NCBI GenBank assembly: GCA_009664345.1
Contig: CP043547.1
Span: 4,244,709-4,308,708, forward strand
DNA length: 64,000 nt
Source of the DNA: Planctomycetales bacterium 10988
Lineage (GTDB): Bacteria; Planctomycetota; Planctomycetia; Pirellulales; Pb10988
Reading direction: 5' to 3'
In this document: positions 1 to 9,545 of the stretch, one piece after another
How the letters are laid out: each line of letters opens with the position of its first letter
How positions within the stretch are numbered: position 1 is the first letter of the stretch
Made by a program: the position numbers and the translations under genes
Notes under the pieces: model-generated
What the model saw: the letters and a program-made list of their open reading frames with translations, nothing else
What the model was told of the DNA's origin: nothing
Databases searched by the model: none

Positions 1-1
1 G

Positions 2-2497
2 ATTGGCTGTAGCTCAGAATCCGCGGAATTTTCTGAAGCGGAAAACCCGGACTCCAAAGTCAAAACCACTTCGCAGCGAGTCCTGCCTGTGCCCGAAACG
101 CCGACGGGTCCTTCGGCCAAGTCCGTGCTGGAGAAGATGGTCCAGGCCTATCGCCAAGCCTCCGCGTATCAAGACGAAGGCTTCATCCTCTCGCAATTTC
201 AATCCAATGGCCAATGGGTTCGCCAGGAGTTGGCCCCGTTCTCGGTCCGCTTTGAACGACCGAACCGGCTGTGGATGATCGCCCATAGCGCCCATGTACG
301 GACCACCAATGAGCAACTTCAATTCTGGGTGCAATCGCTTCCGCAGCAGCTTCTGATTGCCAAACAGCCTGCCAAGCTCGCGGTGGAGCACCTTTATTTC
401 GATCCGGTTTTCCGTCAGGAGTCCATTCAACTTCCTGTCGGCAGCCATCCGGTGATCGGCTTGTTGCTGGCGGAAGAACCTCTGAAAGCCATCTTGCAAG
501 ATAGTGAAGAACCGCAACTCTTGGCCTCTGAATTTGTGGCGGATCGCTCCTGTTATTTGGTGCGGCTCAAACGTCCTGAAGGCAAGCTCGACTTGTGGAT
601 CGATCAAGAAAATTATCTGCTGCGGCGGATGGCGGTTCCGATGGAGGATTACAAGGCCCAGGTCGATCCGGAGGGGGCCCTGCCCGGCTTGCAGATTTCG
701 GTGGAACTCAAGCAGGCGGAATTTTTGCTGAAGCTTCCAGAGATCGCCTTTCCACAACCCCCGCAAGAGGCCGAGGAAGTCCGCTATTTTGTCCCACTGA
801 CCGAGCCGCAACCGCCTTCCCAACTCCTGGGTAAATCGATCTTCTCCTTTCAATTACAACGCGATCAAGGAGCGACCCTCGGCAGGCAGGATTTAGCAGG
901 CAAGCCGGCGGTCCTGCAAACGTGGTCGGTCTGGAATCAGACGAGTTTGATGGCCATCACCCAGCTTGAGCAGGCTCGCCTGTTATTTGTCGAAGAAACC
1001 GCCAAAGTCGCCCCGGCTGGCTCGCCCGCTCCTCCGTCAGACGCTGCTTCGAAGGCCAGCTCTTCCGCCATCCGCTGGATCGGAGTGAATACCGATGGCG
1101 AACAACTCGACTTACAGCAATTCAAGGAGGCCACCAAACGCCTCTCGATCCAAATGCTCAACACCAGAGATATGACCGGATCGTTTCAAAAGTCTTTGCC
1201 TTCGGAGGAAATCCCGCAGACCCTCGTCGTCGATGCGGAGGGGGTTGTGCAATGGCACGACATCGGTTTTTACCCGCTGGCCCCGGAGATGTTTGTTTCC
1301 CAATTGCAGCGGATTCAGGCCGGCGAAGACCTGACCGAGGAGATCCGTGAAGGCTATCAAACTGCAAAACAAGAGTACGAAAACCGCTTGGCCGAGGCTT
1401 CCTATCATCAATCGAATCCTCCTCAGCAGGAACCTTCCCCACCGGTCGCCAGCGAAGGCGAACGCCAAGTCGTGCTTGTCCATCGCTGGTCCAATTCGCA
1501 ACTCAAGGCCCCCGGCAACTTGACCGTCATCGCCGCGGGAGACTCCATCCGCAAGCCCGATCCATCCGCCATTTGGGTCCATGAAGGTTGGCAAACGCTG
1601 GCGAAGCTCAATCGTGAGGGGAATCTGGACGGAATTCAGCGGCTCGACTTACCAGCCGATTTAGGCATCACGCAACTCGTCCCGGTCACCGATCGCGGCG
1701 GAGCGGCCTACTGGGTCGGTTGGACGACGGGCGGTGCTCAGCTTCTTTTCTTTGATGCCAAGTGGCAACTTCTGTGGAAATGGCCCAAAGACCCGCAACA
1801 AGGGAGCCTTAGCGAGGTGCAAGCCGCCGACCTGGACGGAGATGGCCGCACCGAACTCCTCGTCAGCCTTTTCGGCGAAGGGGGCATTCACCAGCTTTCG
1901 CTCTCGGGTGAAGTCCTCTGGTCGAACGATCAAATCAATCATATTCTCGGCTTTGCCGTCGTCGGCCCCGATCCGCAAGGCAAACGCTATGCGTTAATCG
2001 TCGATGGAGAAGGGGCTCTAGTGCCGATCAATTCGAAAGGGCAAACGAGCAGCCCGGTCAAAGTCGGCCAAAATCCCACGCTGCCCGCTGGCCGCTATCT
2101 GACCGCGTTGATTTCCGCCGATCTGAATGAAGACCGTTTTCCCGAGCTGTTAGGCGTTGCGGCCAGTCCGGAAGGGGAAGAAATCCTTCTCGGCATCGGT
2201 CCAGATGGGAAAGAGCAGTGGAGTTTCGTGATGGAAACCGCTTTGAAACTCCCACCGGTTCGCTCGATCCTCCCTGGCCGTCTTGCAGAGGAAGACCAGG
2301 GAATTTGGATCATTGTCGATCGCGAAAATCGCCTTTATTTCCTAGGCGAAGACGGCTCGCCCATCGATCGTTTCCAATTCAGCCAAGACATCACCGGGAT
2401 CGATCTCTTCCAAGAGCAGAACAAAACCTGGCTCGTCGTCTCCAGCATTCTCGACGGTCGAGCGAGTGTGGATTGTTGGGAGATGAGGGTTGAATAG
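2..2497 (+). CDS. FG-GAP/thioredoxin-like lipoprotein, 5' end outside window
   Basis: The frame is open from base 2, so the start lies before the window; a GTG at 89 is in frame but probably internal. The first visible residues read I-G-C-S-S, which resembles the end of a lipobox, so the protein is probably a secreted lipoprotein. The N-terminal third (LEKMVQAYRQASAYQDEG and on) resembles the LolA/DUF2092-like fold common in planctomycetes. A thioredoxin-like middle follows (GKPAVLQTWSVWNQTS), with no CxxC, so redox activity is unlikely. The C-terminal half holds FG-GAP/VCBS-type calcium-loop repeats (DLDGDGRTELLVS, DLNEDRFPELLG), normally a beta-propeller. The role is unknown. It converges on metG across an inverted-repeat element. 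Confidence 0.8.
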   Translation: MGCSSESAEFSEAENPDSKVKTTSQRVLPVPETPTGPSAKSVLEKMVQAYRQASAYQDEGFILSQFQSNGQWVRQELAPFSVRFERPNRLWMIAHSAHVRTTNEQLQFWVQSLPQQLLIAKQPAKLAVEHLYFDPVFRQESIQLPVGSHPVIGLLLAEEPLKAILQDSEEPQLLASEFVADRSCYLVRLKRPEGKLDLWIDQENYLLRRMAVPMEDYKAQVDPEGALPGLQISVELKQAEFLLKLPEIAFPQPPQEAEEVRYFVPLTEPQPPSQLLGKSIFSFQLQRDQGATLGRQDLAGKPAVLQTWSVWNQTSLMAITQLEQARLLFVEETAKVAPAGSPAPPSDAASKASSSAIRWIGVNTDGEQLDLQQFKEATKRLSIQMLNTRDMTGSFQKSLPSEEIPQTLVVDAEGVVQWHDIGFYPLAPEMFVSQLQRIQAGEDLTEEIREGYQTAKQEYENRLAEASYHQSNPPQQEPSPPVASEGERQVVLVHRWSNSQLKAPGNLTVIAAGDSIRKPDPSAIWVHEGWQTLAKLNREGNLDGIQRLDLPADLGITQLVPVTDRGGAAYWVGWTTGGAQLLFFDAKWQLLWKWPKDPQQGSLSEVQAADLDGDGRTELLVSLFGEGGIHQLSLSGEVLWSNDQINHILGFAVVGPDPQGKRYALIVDGEGALVPINSKGQTSSPVKVGQNPTLPAGRYLTALISADLNEDRFPELLGVAASPEGEEILLGIGPDGKEQWSFVMETALKLPPVRSILPGRLAEEDQGIWIIVDRENRLYFLGEDGSPIDRFQFSQDITGIDLFQEQNKTWLVVSSILDGRASVDCWEMRVE

Positions 2498-2528
2498 CAG
2501 GAAAGCCCGCGTTAGCGGGGTTCCACGA

Positions 2529-2762
2529 GCACCAGGGTAACGAATCGTGTTCGGTTCACTAGGGTTGAAATGCCTTGGCCGATTAACGCCGACAGCGGGA
2601 TGAAGATTTCTTCTATATAAAAGGCAACCTCTTAAAAAACGTCGCCTCAAAGTGTCAGATCATTTTAAATAAAAAAAGAAAACGTTCACCTGCCGACAGA
2701 TTTTCACCCCAAGTACCGAACACTGAAAACCGAACACCGAACACGACCCATTACCCTGGTGC
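2529..2762. repeat. Imperfect inverted-repeat element between convergent genes
   Basis: A 27-base left arm (2529-2555, GCACCAGGGTAA, four variable bases, TCGTGTTCGGT) is matched in inverse orientation by 2736-2762, with 23 of 27 bases identical. The arms are 180 bases apart. Near the right arm CCGAACAC occurs three times (2716-2744). Each outer flank carries a GC hairpin: CCCGC-GTTA-GCGGG before the left arm and a CCGCC/GGCGG palindrome near 2772-2784. It may be a small non-autonomous element or a bidirectional terminator region. No ORF inside looks real. Confidence 0.55.
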
Positions 2763-2796
2763 CCGCGTCGTCCCGCCAAGGCGGTCCAACCCCGCC

Positions 2797-4833
2797 CTAA
2801 TGAACTCTCTGACCCGGAAGTGCTCCTTCATCGGGCGAGAGGAGGAAAACGTCTTTCCCGCCAGGGCCAGAGGCAACGACCATCCCTTCACTGACGCCGA
2901 ACCGCATTTTTCTCGGGGCCAAGTTAGCGACCATGATCACCAAGCGGCCGACGAGGGCTTCCGGTTCGTAAGCCGCTTTGATCCCGGCAAAGACATTGCG
3001 GCGTTCCTCGCCACCGAGGCTTAACGTGAGTTGCAACAACTTTCGAGCCTCGGGAACCTCCTTCGCTTCCACAATGCGGGCGACGCGGAGATCGACTTTC
3101 ATAAAGTCATCAAATTCAATCGTCTCGGACAGCGGCTCTTTTTCTAAAGGCTCGGCCGAGTCTTGAAATTCACCACCGGCGATCGGGGCTTCTTCCGGTT
3201 GTTTACTCTCTTCAATCACAGCGTTTACTTTCTTTTCTTCAATACGGGTCATCAAGTGTTTAAATTTTTGAATCGACTGATTGACGAGCGGGGTTTTCGC
3301 ATCTTCCCAATGTTCAATCGGCTTGTTAAATAAAGTATCCGTTTTTTCAGCAAGCTCCGGCAAGATCGGTTTTAAATAAACAATAATTTGTCGATAAAGA
3401 TTTAACGCGACCGTACACACATCTTGTAAGGCTTGTGCTTGGTCGGGGTCTTTCTTCATTTTCCAAGGGGCTTGTTGATCAATATATTGGTTTGCTTGAT
3501 CGGCTAACGCCATGATGCGACGGACGGCTTGACTAAACTCACAGGCTTCAAACGCTTCGGCAATCGCATCGCCTTCGGCGGAGGCTTGTTGAAATAAACC
3601 CCCATCCTCTGGGTAAGTTTCTGACAGTCCAGTTTCTTGAATAAACTTCGCGGAGCGACTGGCTAAGTTGACAACCTTTCCGACTAAATCACTATTTACT
3701 TTAGAAATAATTTCCTGCGTATTTAAATCGAGATCGCCATCATTAGCCGAAAGTTTACTGGCATAAAAATAGCGTAAATACGAAGGATTCAAGTGATTTA
3801 AATAAGTCAAGGCTTCAATGAAGGTGCCGTCCGACTTGGACATTTTTTTACCATCGACGGTCAAAAAGCCGTGGATGTGAATTCTTTTCGGCAGCGTGAA
3901 GCCAGCCGTTTTTAACATCGCCGGCCAAAAGAGCGTATGAAAATAAGTGATATCTTTTCCAATAAAGTGATGGATTTCCGTGTCAGAATTTTTCCACCAA
4001 TCTTCATAAGATTGACCGTTCGCATCACACCATTCCTTGGTTGAGGCAATGTACCCGATCGGGGCATCAAACCAGACGTACCAGTAATCATCTTTCCTGT
4101 CGGGAATTTGAAAACCGAAGTAAGGACCAGGTCTTGAAATGTCCCAATCTTTTAAAGGTTCTTTGAGAAAGAAGTTTTTTAAATAATTGGCGCTCTCCGT
4201 TTGTAAATGTCCGGGTTCTTGGGTCCATTCATCTAAAAAACTGTGAAGCTTTTCTAATTGAACAAAAAGTTGTTTTGAAGGACGTTTCTCTGGCGTGGCC
4301 TCGCTTAAAGTACTTTTCGGATCGATAAGCTCCGTTGGATCGTAGGTTGCCTGACACTGCACGCAACTATCGCCATTTTGATTGGGCGCGCCGCAATTAG
4401 GACACGTTCCTTTTACAAAACGATCGGCGAGGAACATCCCGACTTTCGGATCGTAAAGTCGAATGACTTCCTTTTCGACAACTAAATCAGCATTCAGCAA
4501 TGATTGCCAGAACGAACCGCAAAGCTCTCGGTTCGCATCGGAATGGGTACTGCCGTAGTGATCAAATTCGATTTGAAACCCGGTAAAAGCCTTTAAATGG
4601 GCCTCTTTCATTTGGGCAATCCAGGTTTCCTCGGGGATGTTCCGCTCTTTGGCGGATTTCATAATGGCCGTGCCGTGGGTGTCGTCGGCACAGAAATAGC
4701 GGCAATCATGGCCACGCAGTTTTTGGAAGCGGACCCAGATATCTGTCTGTATATATTCGACCAAATGCCCTAAATGGATCGGACCATTGGCATAAGGAAG
4801 TGCGCTGGTGACTAGGATGCGGCGTTGACTCAT
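2797..4833 (-). CDS. metG: Methionine-tRNA ligase
   Basis: This cytoplasmic enzyme charges tRNA-Met. The 678-residue length fits the long bacterial type with a C-terminal tRNA-binding domain. The class I signature is present near residues 13-25 ([15 protein letters not shown]), a zinc knuckle near 145-160 (CPNCG...CVQC) and the KMSKS loop near 330 ([10 protein letters not shown]). The last 105 residues ([20 protein letters not shown] and on) are the EMAP/Trbp111-type OB fold. The ATG at 4833 gives the usual N-terminus. The interior is visibly richer in A and T than neighbouring genes, with many TTTAAA-type codon pairs, which may mean a different ancestry or codon regime. Within the gene, near 4264 and 4308, are two sequences resembling the dispersed palindrome. 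Confidence 0.97.
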   Translation of the reverse strand: MSQRRILVTSALPYANGPIHLGHLVEYIQTDIWVRFQKLRGHDCRYFCADDTHGTAIMKSAKERNIPEETWIAQMKEAHLKAFTGFQIEFDHYGSTHSDANRELCGSFWQSLLNADLVVEKEVIRLYDPKVGMFLADRFVKGTCPNCGAPNQNGDSCVQCQATYDPTELIDPKSTLSEATPEKRPSKQLFVQLEKLHSFLDEWTQEPGHLQTESANYLKNFFLKEPLKDWDISRPGPYFGFQIPDRKDDYWYVWFDAPIGYIASTKEWCDANGQSYEDWWKNSDTEIHHFIGKDITYFHTLFWPAMLKTAGFTLPKRIHIHGFLTVDGKKMSKSDGTFIEALTYLNHLNPSYLRYFYASKLSANDGDLDLNTQEIISKVNSDLVGKVVNLASRSAKFIQETGLSETYPEDGGLFQQASAEGDAIAEAFEACEFSQAVRRIMALADQANQYIDQQAPWKMKKDPDQAQALQDVCTVALNLYRQIIVYLKPILPELAEKTDTLFNKPIEHWEDAKTPLVNQSIQKFKHLMTRIEEKKVNAVIEESKQPEEAPIAGGEFQDSAEPLEKEPLSETIEFDDFMKVDLRVARIVEAKEVPEARKLLQLTLSLGGEERRNVFAGIKAAYEPEALVGRLVIMVANLAPRKMRFGVSEGMVVASGPGGKDVFLLSPDEGALPGQRVH

Positions 4834-5553
4834 GAATGGGACCCCTCTTCTCGAACTAGCATGCGAGCGTTTTACTTTAGTGATTCAGTTTATCGTCAGC
4901 GAAACAAAGATGGTAAGCCGTTCAAACAGGCAAGAAAAACGCTCTAGTCGCAGCTTTTTGGCTTCCGAGCCACGACCGTACAGACGAAATTCTAACGCAG
5001 ACAGGAAAAAACAAAAGTCCTTTCGCGAGGAAGCCCCACCATCGGGGGTATTCGAGAGAACGTTCTAAGAGACACAGGTAAATAAGGGAAGGTTCGAGAA
5101 GAATAAAATCCTGAACTTTAATAAAAGTCCAGGAAAAATGAAAAATCGCGGTTGCGGGATTCCGAGGAAAGGAATAGAACCTCGGACATCACATGTCGAT
5201 TCTTGAGAAAAGAATTTTATTTTGAGCATTTCTCTTGTTTCAATTCGTTTGATCTTCGAGTTTTCCGAGATAGACAGCCAACAGCTTCAGCACATCTTCT
5301 GAAGGCTTGTCTCGCGTTTCGGTCACGGGCAGGATGTTCGGACCCCCACGATGCGGAAAACTTCATGTCATTCATTTCCATTCAATCTTTGATCTGGTTC
5401 TCTAAGCAATCCCTTGTTTTATGGTCGGGCTTTTCGATGAAAGCTTGTGGCTGGGATGGCCATCAAGTGGTGTCGTGCCTGCACTCAACAAGGTTTAGAC
5501 AGCTACTTCCGAGTGATTGAATGTGAACAGTGCGATTCCAAGGAGGGAACGCG
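4834..5553. other. Long non-coding stretch upstream of metG and the Trx-protease gene
   Basis: About 720 bases lie between two divergent genes. They must hold both promoters, but I see no clear -35/-10 pair, riboswitch, T-box or strong hairpin. Longer reading frames here lack coding character. The only possible gene is the small one at 5456-5587. Confidence 0.5.
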
Positions 5554-5587
5554 ATGTCTGCGCTTGCAATGGCTTTGTTGTTGTTGA
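5456..5587 (+). CDS. Possible small two-CxxC protein overlapping the next gene
   Basis: This 43-codon frame starts ATG GCC and contains WCRAC and CEQC, spaced like a small zinc ribbon, followed by a cysteine-rich end. It overlaps the first 34 bases of the thioredoxin-protease gene in another frame, and that gene's Shine-Dalgarno lies inside it. Its own ribosome site is weak. It could be a translationally coupled leader peptide or chance. Confidence 0.2.
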   Translation: MAIKWCRACTQQGLDSYFRVIECEQCDSKEGTRCLRLQWLCCC

Positions 5588-7065
5588 CGAGTCCGGGTTC
5601 GGATGTCGTGCTTTATGATTTCTCGGCCACCTGGTGTGGACCGTGCCAATCCATGAAGCCGACCGTCCATCGCTTGTCGAGCGAAGGCTACCCGGTACAA
5701 ATCGTCGATGTCGATCGACAACCGCAACTGGCCTCTCAATATCAAGTCCGTCAAGTTCCTTGTTTTGTCTTGGTTTCCGGTGGAAAGCCGGTCGCCCGAC
5801 TGACGGGAACGCAATCTTATCAAACCTTAAAGCAACTTCTCGATCGCGAGCTTTCCCAGCGGCCGAGCGCTGCCAGCCCGAATGTAGGGCAGGAATATGC
5901 TTCGCGAACAATGCGAACCATGAATGGCCCGCAGGGGATGCCCGCGACGCCTTCGACCGAGTCGCCCTTCACGCAAATGTCGGCCAGTGCCCGTTCGACG
6001 CCTGCCGCGACCGCTACTCCGGCTAGTCACCAAGCGGCCCCGGCAACCATCGATCAGGCCGATCAAGCCTCCTTGCAACAAATCGCTCAAATGGCCTTTG
6101 CCGCCAGCTGCCGACTTCGCATCGAAGACCCGGATGGACATTCGTGGGGATCGGGAACGGTCGTACATGCTCATGGCAAAGAGGCGTTGATCATCACCTG
6201 CGGTCATGTCTTTCGCGATAGCAAAGGGAAAGGGGAAATCTCCGTGGATTTCTTCGGGCCGGGTTCGCTCAAGGGGCTGGCTGGGCAGGTCGTAAGTTAC
6301 GATCTCAAGCGAGATGTCGGCTTGGTGCGAATCGAAACGCCGTATCCTTTGACCTGTGCCCGCGTTGCTCCGGTCGGCTATGTTGCCAAGCAAAATGACA
6401 CGGTGATCAGTATCGGTTGCCCGCACGGGAATGATCCCGAAGTCCTCGCCAGCCAAATCAATTCGATCAATAAATTCCTCGGACCGCCGAATCTGCAAGT
6501 CGCCGGTGCCCCGGTGCAAGGTCGCAGTGGTGGCGGGCTTTTTTCGGACGATGGCCTGTTGATCGGCGTTTGCAATGCTGCTGATCCGGAAGATGATGAA
6601 GGTCTCTTCGCGGCCTTGGGTTCGGTCCATGCAATCTTGGATCAGGTGCAACTGAGCTTTGTTTATCGCCCTGAACTTGCCCCGCAATATGCCATGGGCG
6701 GTTCGGCCCCGGCCCGGCGTTCGGCCCCTTCGTTCCAACCGGCTTCCCGTCCGAGTGCCACTCCGCAGGCGGACCCTTATCGTTCGGCTTCGAATCCCCC
6801 GCGTCGTGAAAGTGCCACGAATCCGGTACTTGGCGAGTTGACGCCGGTTTCGGCTCCGCCGCAAGCGGAAAGTTTTTCGATGCCGACGGTAGGCATCACC
6901 GGTGAAGGTTCGGAAGTGATCTGCATCGTCCGTTCCATCGAAGACCCGACCGGCAAAAGCCAAGTGATGGTCCTCGATCGCGCCTCGCCGGAATTTATGG
7001 AACAGCTTAGCCGTGAAGTTGGCGTGCAAAACTCCCGGCATTATACTTCCCATGAGGGGAGGTAG
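5554..7065 (+). CDS. Thioredoxin-trypsin-like serine protease fusion
   Basis: The ATG at 5554 is chosen because AAGGAGGG lies just upstream; an in-frame GTG at 5530 precedes that site and is unlikely. The protein has 503 residues. A short hydrophobic N-terminus (ALAMALLLL) leads into a thioredoxin domain with an intact WCGPC motif near residues 28-32 and a cis-Pro segment (QVPCFVL). After a Pro/Ala/Thr linker comes an S1-type protease domain with a plausible triad: His in TCGHVF, Asp in KRDVGLV and Ser in GRSGGG. A second low-complexity linker leads to a C-terminal tail of unknown fold. It is probably exported and may couple disulfide chemistry to proteolysis; that is inference. Confidence 0.85.
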   Translation: MSALAMALLLLTSPGSDVVLYDFSATWCGPCQSMKPTVHRLSSEGYPVQIVDVDRQPQLASQYQVRQVPCFVLVSGGKPVARLTGTQSYQTLKQLLDRELSQRPSAASPNVGQEYASRTMRTMNGPQGMPATPSTESPFTQMSASARSTPAATATPASHQAAPATIDQADQASLQQIAQMAFAASCRLRIEDPDGHSWGSGTVVHAHGKEALIITCGHVFRDSKGKGEISVDFFGPGSLKGLAGQVVSYDLKRDVGLVRIETPYPLTCARVAPVGYVAKQNDTVISIGCPHGNDPEVLASQINSINKFLGPPNLQVAGAPVQGRSGGGLFSDDGLLIGVCNAADPEDDEGLFAALGSVHAILDQVQLSFVYRPELAPQYAMGGSAPARRSAPSFQPASRPSATPQADPYRSASNPPRRESATNPVLGELTPVSAPPQAESFSMPTVGITGEGSEVICIVRSIEDPTGKSQVMVLDRASPEFMEQLSREVGVQNSRHYTSHEGR

Positions 7066-7113
7066 TGGAGGGGCGAGAAGTTGGTTCAGTGTCCCTTGTT
7101 CGCGGGTGAATGT

Positions 7114-7128
7114 AAAAAACGGTTTTTG
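7114..7128. repeat. Dispersed palindrome copy (AAAAAACGGTTTTTG)
   Basis: This variant of the AAAAAGTRCTTTTT family lies in the gap after the thioredoxin-protease gene. It is followed by GAAATAG, a tail shared in form with the next copy. Confidence 0.6.
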
Positions 7129-7190
7129 AAATAGGGGAGAGGGAGTAAGGAATAGAGGCTGAGCGTTTGCCTTGATTGGTAGGTAAATAC

Positions 7191-7205
7191 AAAAAGTGGT
7201 TTTTG
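7191..7205. repeat. Dispersed palindrome copy (AAAAAGTGGTTTTTG)
   Basis: The second copy in this gap has the same T-run tail (GAAAGATAG). It lies 15 bases beyond the stop codon of the minus-strand DUF4416 gene. Confidence 0.65.
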
Positions 7206-7219
7206 AAAGATAGCAGAGA

Positions 7220-7771
7220 TTATTCAGCCGGGGGTGGATTGCGATACGATTTTCGCAGCCACTGCCGGCTTTCTGTCAAAAAGTCGTGGACTTCTTTGCG
7301 TTGATAATCGGGATAGGTCCATGGCCACGAGGTCCATACCCCCTGCCGCAGATGAAGCGTCACTTCGGCATAAATCCCCTCCCGCATATAAATCCGGTGG
7401 GCGTGATCTTTGGTGCTTGCCAAGACCAACTTCCCCAACGTGACGTAGCCAGGATCGAGATTCAATGGCCTCGCTTCCTGGTGATCGGCCTGCTCGCGAT
7501 ACTCTTCCTCCCAAGCATTCGATTGATGCTTCCGTTCGACTAACTCCTCCGATCTCATCGTCTTGGGTAATGCCCAAAGTAGTTTTTGCAAGTTGGAGCC
7601 CATCGAGTGTTCGTAGTAGCTTGTTTCCACGAAAATAAAAGGCTTGCTTTCAATCGTGATTGTTCCGTAAGTGTCTTCAAGCCGCTGCTTCGCCCAAGCA
7701 ATGGCCTCTGGATAGCGGCTGAAAACAGCATAGATGGGAACGACTGGTTGTGGTTGTCCAATATCACCCAT
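7220..7771 (-). CDS. DUF4416 family protein
   Basis: The 183-residue length and the conserved core RPLNLDPGYVTLGKLVLAS, then TKDHAHRIY, GIYAEVTL and WTYPDY are characteristic of DUF4416. The family is cytosolic and has no proven function. The gene is flanked on both sides by copies of the dispersed palindrome, two at each end, and a further weaker AAAGTAG-type variant lies inside it near 7576. There is no operon partner. Confidence 0.88.
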   Translation of the reverse strand: MGDIGQPQPVVPIYAVFSRYPEAIAWAKQRLEDTYGTITIESKPFIFVETSYYEHSMGSNLQKLLWALPKTMRSEELVERKHQSNAWEEEYREQADHQEARPLNLDPGYVTLGKLVLASTKDHAHRIYMREGIYAEVTLHLRQGVWTSWPWTYPDYQRKEVHDFLTESRQWLRKSYRNPPPAE

Positions 7772-7847
7772 GGGATTGTGGAGGGGTTAGAGGGAAGGGA
7801 TGAGGGGCGAGAGAGTTCGCTCCCGAAATTGCATGGCGAATGAAAAT

Positions 7848-7864
7848 AAAAAAACGCTTTTTGG
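7848..7864. repeat. Dispersed palindrome copy (A7CGCT5GG)
   Basis: This copy lies in the gap between the DUF4416 gene and the permease gene. It is followed by AATAATAG, then immediately by the next copy. Confidence 0.6.
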
Positions 7865-7874
7865 AATAATAGAT

Positions 7875-7890
7875 AAAAATTACTTTTTGG
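7875..7890. repeat. Dispersed palindrome copy (AAAAATTACTTTTTGG)
   Basis: This copy follows the previous one by ten bases and carries the same TTTTTGGAAT tail, so the two form a tandem pair downstream of the permease stop codon. Confidence 0.6.
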
Positions 7891-7914
7891 AATGAGATAA
7901 ATTTCTTCGAACAC

Positions 7915-9372
7915 CTATCCCCCTTTTTTTCTTGCACGCAGTCTTAAATAGAGGGGCCATCCGGCAGCGATGAAGGACAGCCCGATCAGACTTCGAAAGT
8001 AATCGCCGGCAAACAGAAAGCAGACCAGCAAAGCATAGCTGAAGACGAAAAACGCCGGTACCCAGGGATAGCCCCAAGTGCGATACGGCCGAATCGCGTC
8101 AGGTTGTTTCTTTCTCAGAATAAAGACTCCCAGCGTGGCGAGCAAATAAAAGAGCGAACCTCCGAAGATACAATAGCTCGTCAGTAAATCAAAAAGTTGG
8201 ATGTCTTGAGGGAGCAATGTCTGTTGCAGGATGCCGCTATCGAGGAGCGATTCTTGAGCCGTGGTGAAGAGCGTTCCCAGCAGAATCAACATGGCGCTCC
8301 AAATCGAAAGTGCCCAAATGGCCCGCGCGGGGGTCTTGCTGCGAGGGTCGATCTTGGCAAACGATGGAAAAAAGAGGCCATCCCGGGACATCGCAAAGAG
8401 AACTCTTGGCCCCATAATGATGTTGGCATTGAGGGCTCCGACGATGGAAATGATCAAAATCCCCAGCACCGCCGAACCGCCCCATTCCGGCCAAATCGTA
8501 CCCATCGCGGTCATGGCAGGGACCTGAGATTGAGCGATTTCCTCCCAAGGCAAAAGGAGATGATATCCTAGATTCGCCCCGAAATAGAGAACGATCAACA
8601 GCCCAACCCCGGTGACTAAGGACCAAGGGACGTTCTTCGCCGGCTCCTCGATTTCTTCAACGATCGTGCTCAGGCTTCCCCAGCCATCGTAGGTCCACAT
8701 GATGCCTGCCAGGGCAAGACCGATCCCTTGCCACAAAGGCAAATCCCAAGTTTCCGGCCAAGCCTCGGTCGAAGCAATCGCCGGTTCGGAACTTCCCCAA
8801 AAGGGCAAAATCGCCAACATGCCCACGGCGATCACTTTGAGTAATGTGGTAAGATTTTGCACGAACCCGCCGTATCGGGTGCCGAGTACATTCAGCCAAG
8901 CCAGGACAAGGATGAGACCGACGGCAACGAAGCTTTCTTCCCAAAGCCCCAAATGAATCCCGGCGATTTGCTCAAGAAGTTGCTTCACGGAGATCATCGT
9001 TGCGGCAGCCAACGCGGCGATTGCCCCGCTGCGAATGACTGTCAGCTCCGCCCAACCCCAGAAAAAGGCCAGTCCTGAGCCGTAGGCTTCCCGCAAATAA
9101 ACGTACGTTCCGCCAGCGTGCGGCATCATGGTGGCCAATTCGGCCAAGGTCAGCGCACCGCAGAGATTCACCATCCCGCACAACACCCAAAGAAAAAGGA
9201 TCAGCCCCCAGTGTCCTTGAGTGGCAGCGGCAATGACATTGGCTTTCAGGAAAATCCCGGAGCCAATCACGGCCCCGATGACCATCGCGATCGCCGTCCA
9301 CCGCCCCATCGATGTTTGTAATCGTTCCACAAAGTGCCCAAGCAAAGAGGAAAAGGAATCTTCGGCGATCAA
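7915..9372 (-). CDS. APC-superfamily amino acid permease
   Basis: The 485-residue protein is highly hydrophobic with about 12 predicted membrane segments. The first segment carries GAVIGSGIFL, the unwound helix-1 motif of APC transporters that binds the amino acid backbone. The following GALTLAELATMMPHAGG also matches the family. It most resembles LAT-like or YfnA-like permeases; the substrate cannot be told from sequence. It stands alone on the minus strand, with a long regulatory gap upstream. Confidence 0.9.
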   Translation of the reverse strand: MIAEDSFSSLLGHFVERLQTSMGRWTAIAMVIGAVIGSGIFLKANVIAAATQGHWGLILFLWVLCGMVNLCGALTLAELATMMPHAGGTYVYLREAYGSGLAFFWGWAELTVIRSGAIAALAAATMISVKQLLEQIAGIHLGLWEESFVAVGLILVLAWLNVLGTRYGGFVQNLTTLLKVIAVGMLAILPFWGSSEPAIASTEAWPETWDLPLWQGIGLALAGIMWTYDGWGSLSTIVEEIEEPAKNVPWSLVTGVGLLIVLYFGANLGYHLLLPWEEIAQSQVPAMTAMGTIWPEWGGSAVLGILIISIVGALNANIIMGPRVLFAMSRDGLFFPSFAKIDPRSKTPARAIWALSIWSAMLILLGTLFTTAQESLLDSGILQQTLLPQDIQLFDLLTSYCIFGGSLFYLLATLGVFILRKKQPDAIRPYRTWGYPWVPAFFVFSYALLVCFLFAGDYFRSLIGLSFIAAGWPLYLRLRARKKGG

Positions 9373-9455
9373 ACTGACAAAGAAGGGACCGGCTCTAGTC
9401 TATCGCTTTGGAGGGGAGTTGAATAGTTTTCGGCGGGTAATTTGAGGGTATAAAA

Positions 9456-9501
9456 TGCTTCAAGGCCGAGGGACTTGTGAAAATCCCTCGGCCTTGAAGC
9501 A
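9456..9501. other. Perfect 18-bp hairpin
   Basis: An 18-base arm starting TGCTTCAAGGCC (9456-9473) pairs perfectly with 9484-9501 around a ten-base loop. On the plus strand it is followed by CGAAAAAATATATA, on the minus strand by TTTTAT. It sits about 85 bases upstream of the permease start. It may be a minus-strand terminator for an unseen small transcript, an attenuator, or a transposable remnant. Confidence 0.6.
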
Positions 9502-9545
9502 CGAAAAAATATATATAAGAAACCCAGGCGTCGCCCAGGATCAAA

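Noticed and set aside
4834-5100. T-box leader before metG
   Set aside because: No T-box sequence or terminator-antiterminator pair is visible, and T-boxes are not expected in this group.
5152-5520. Plus-strand frame of 122 codons before the thioredoxin-protease gene
   Set aside because: Composition is not protein-like (many Ser, Phe, Arg, Cys in non-coding order) and no ribosome site is present.
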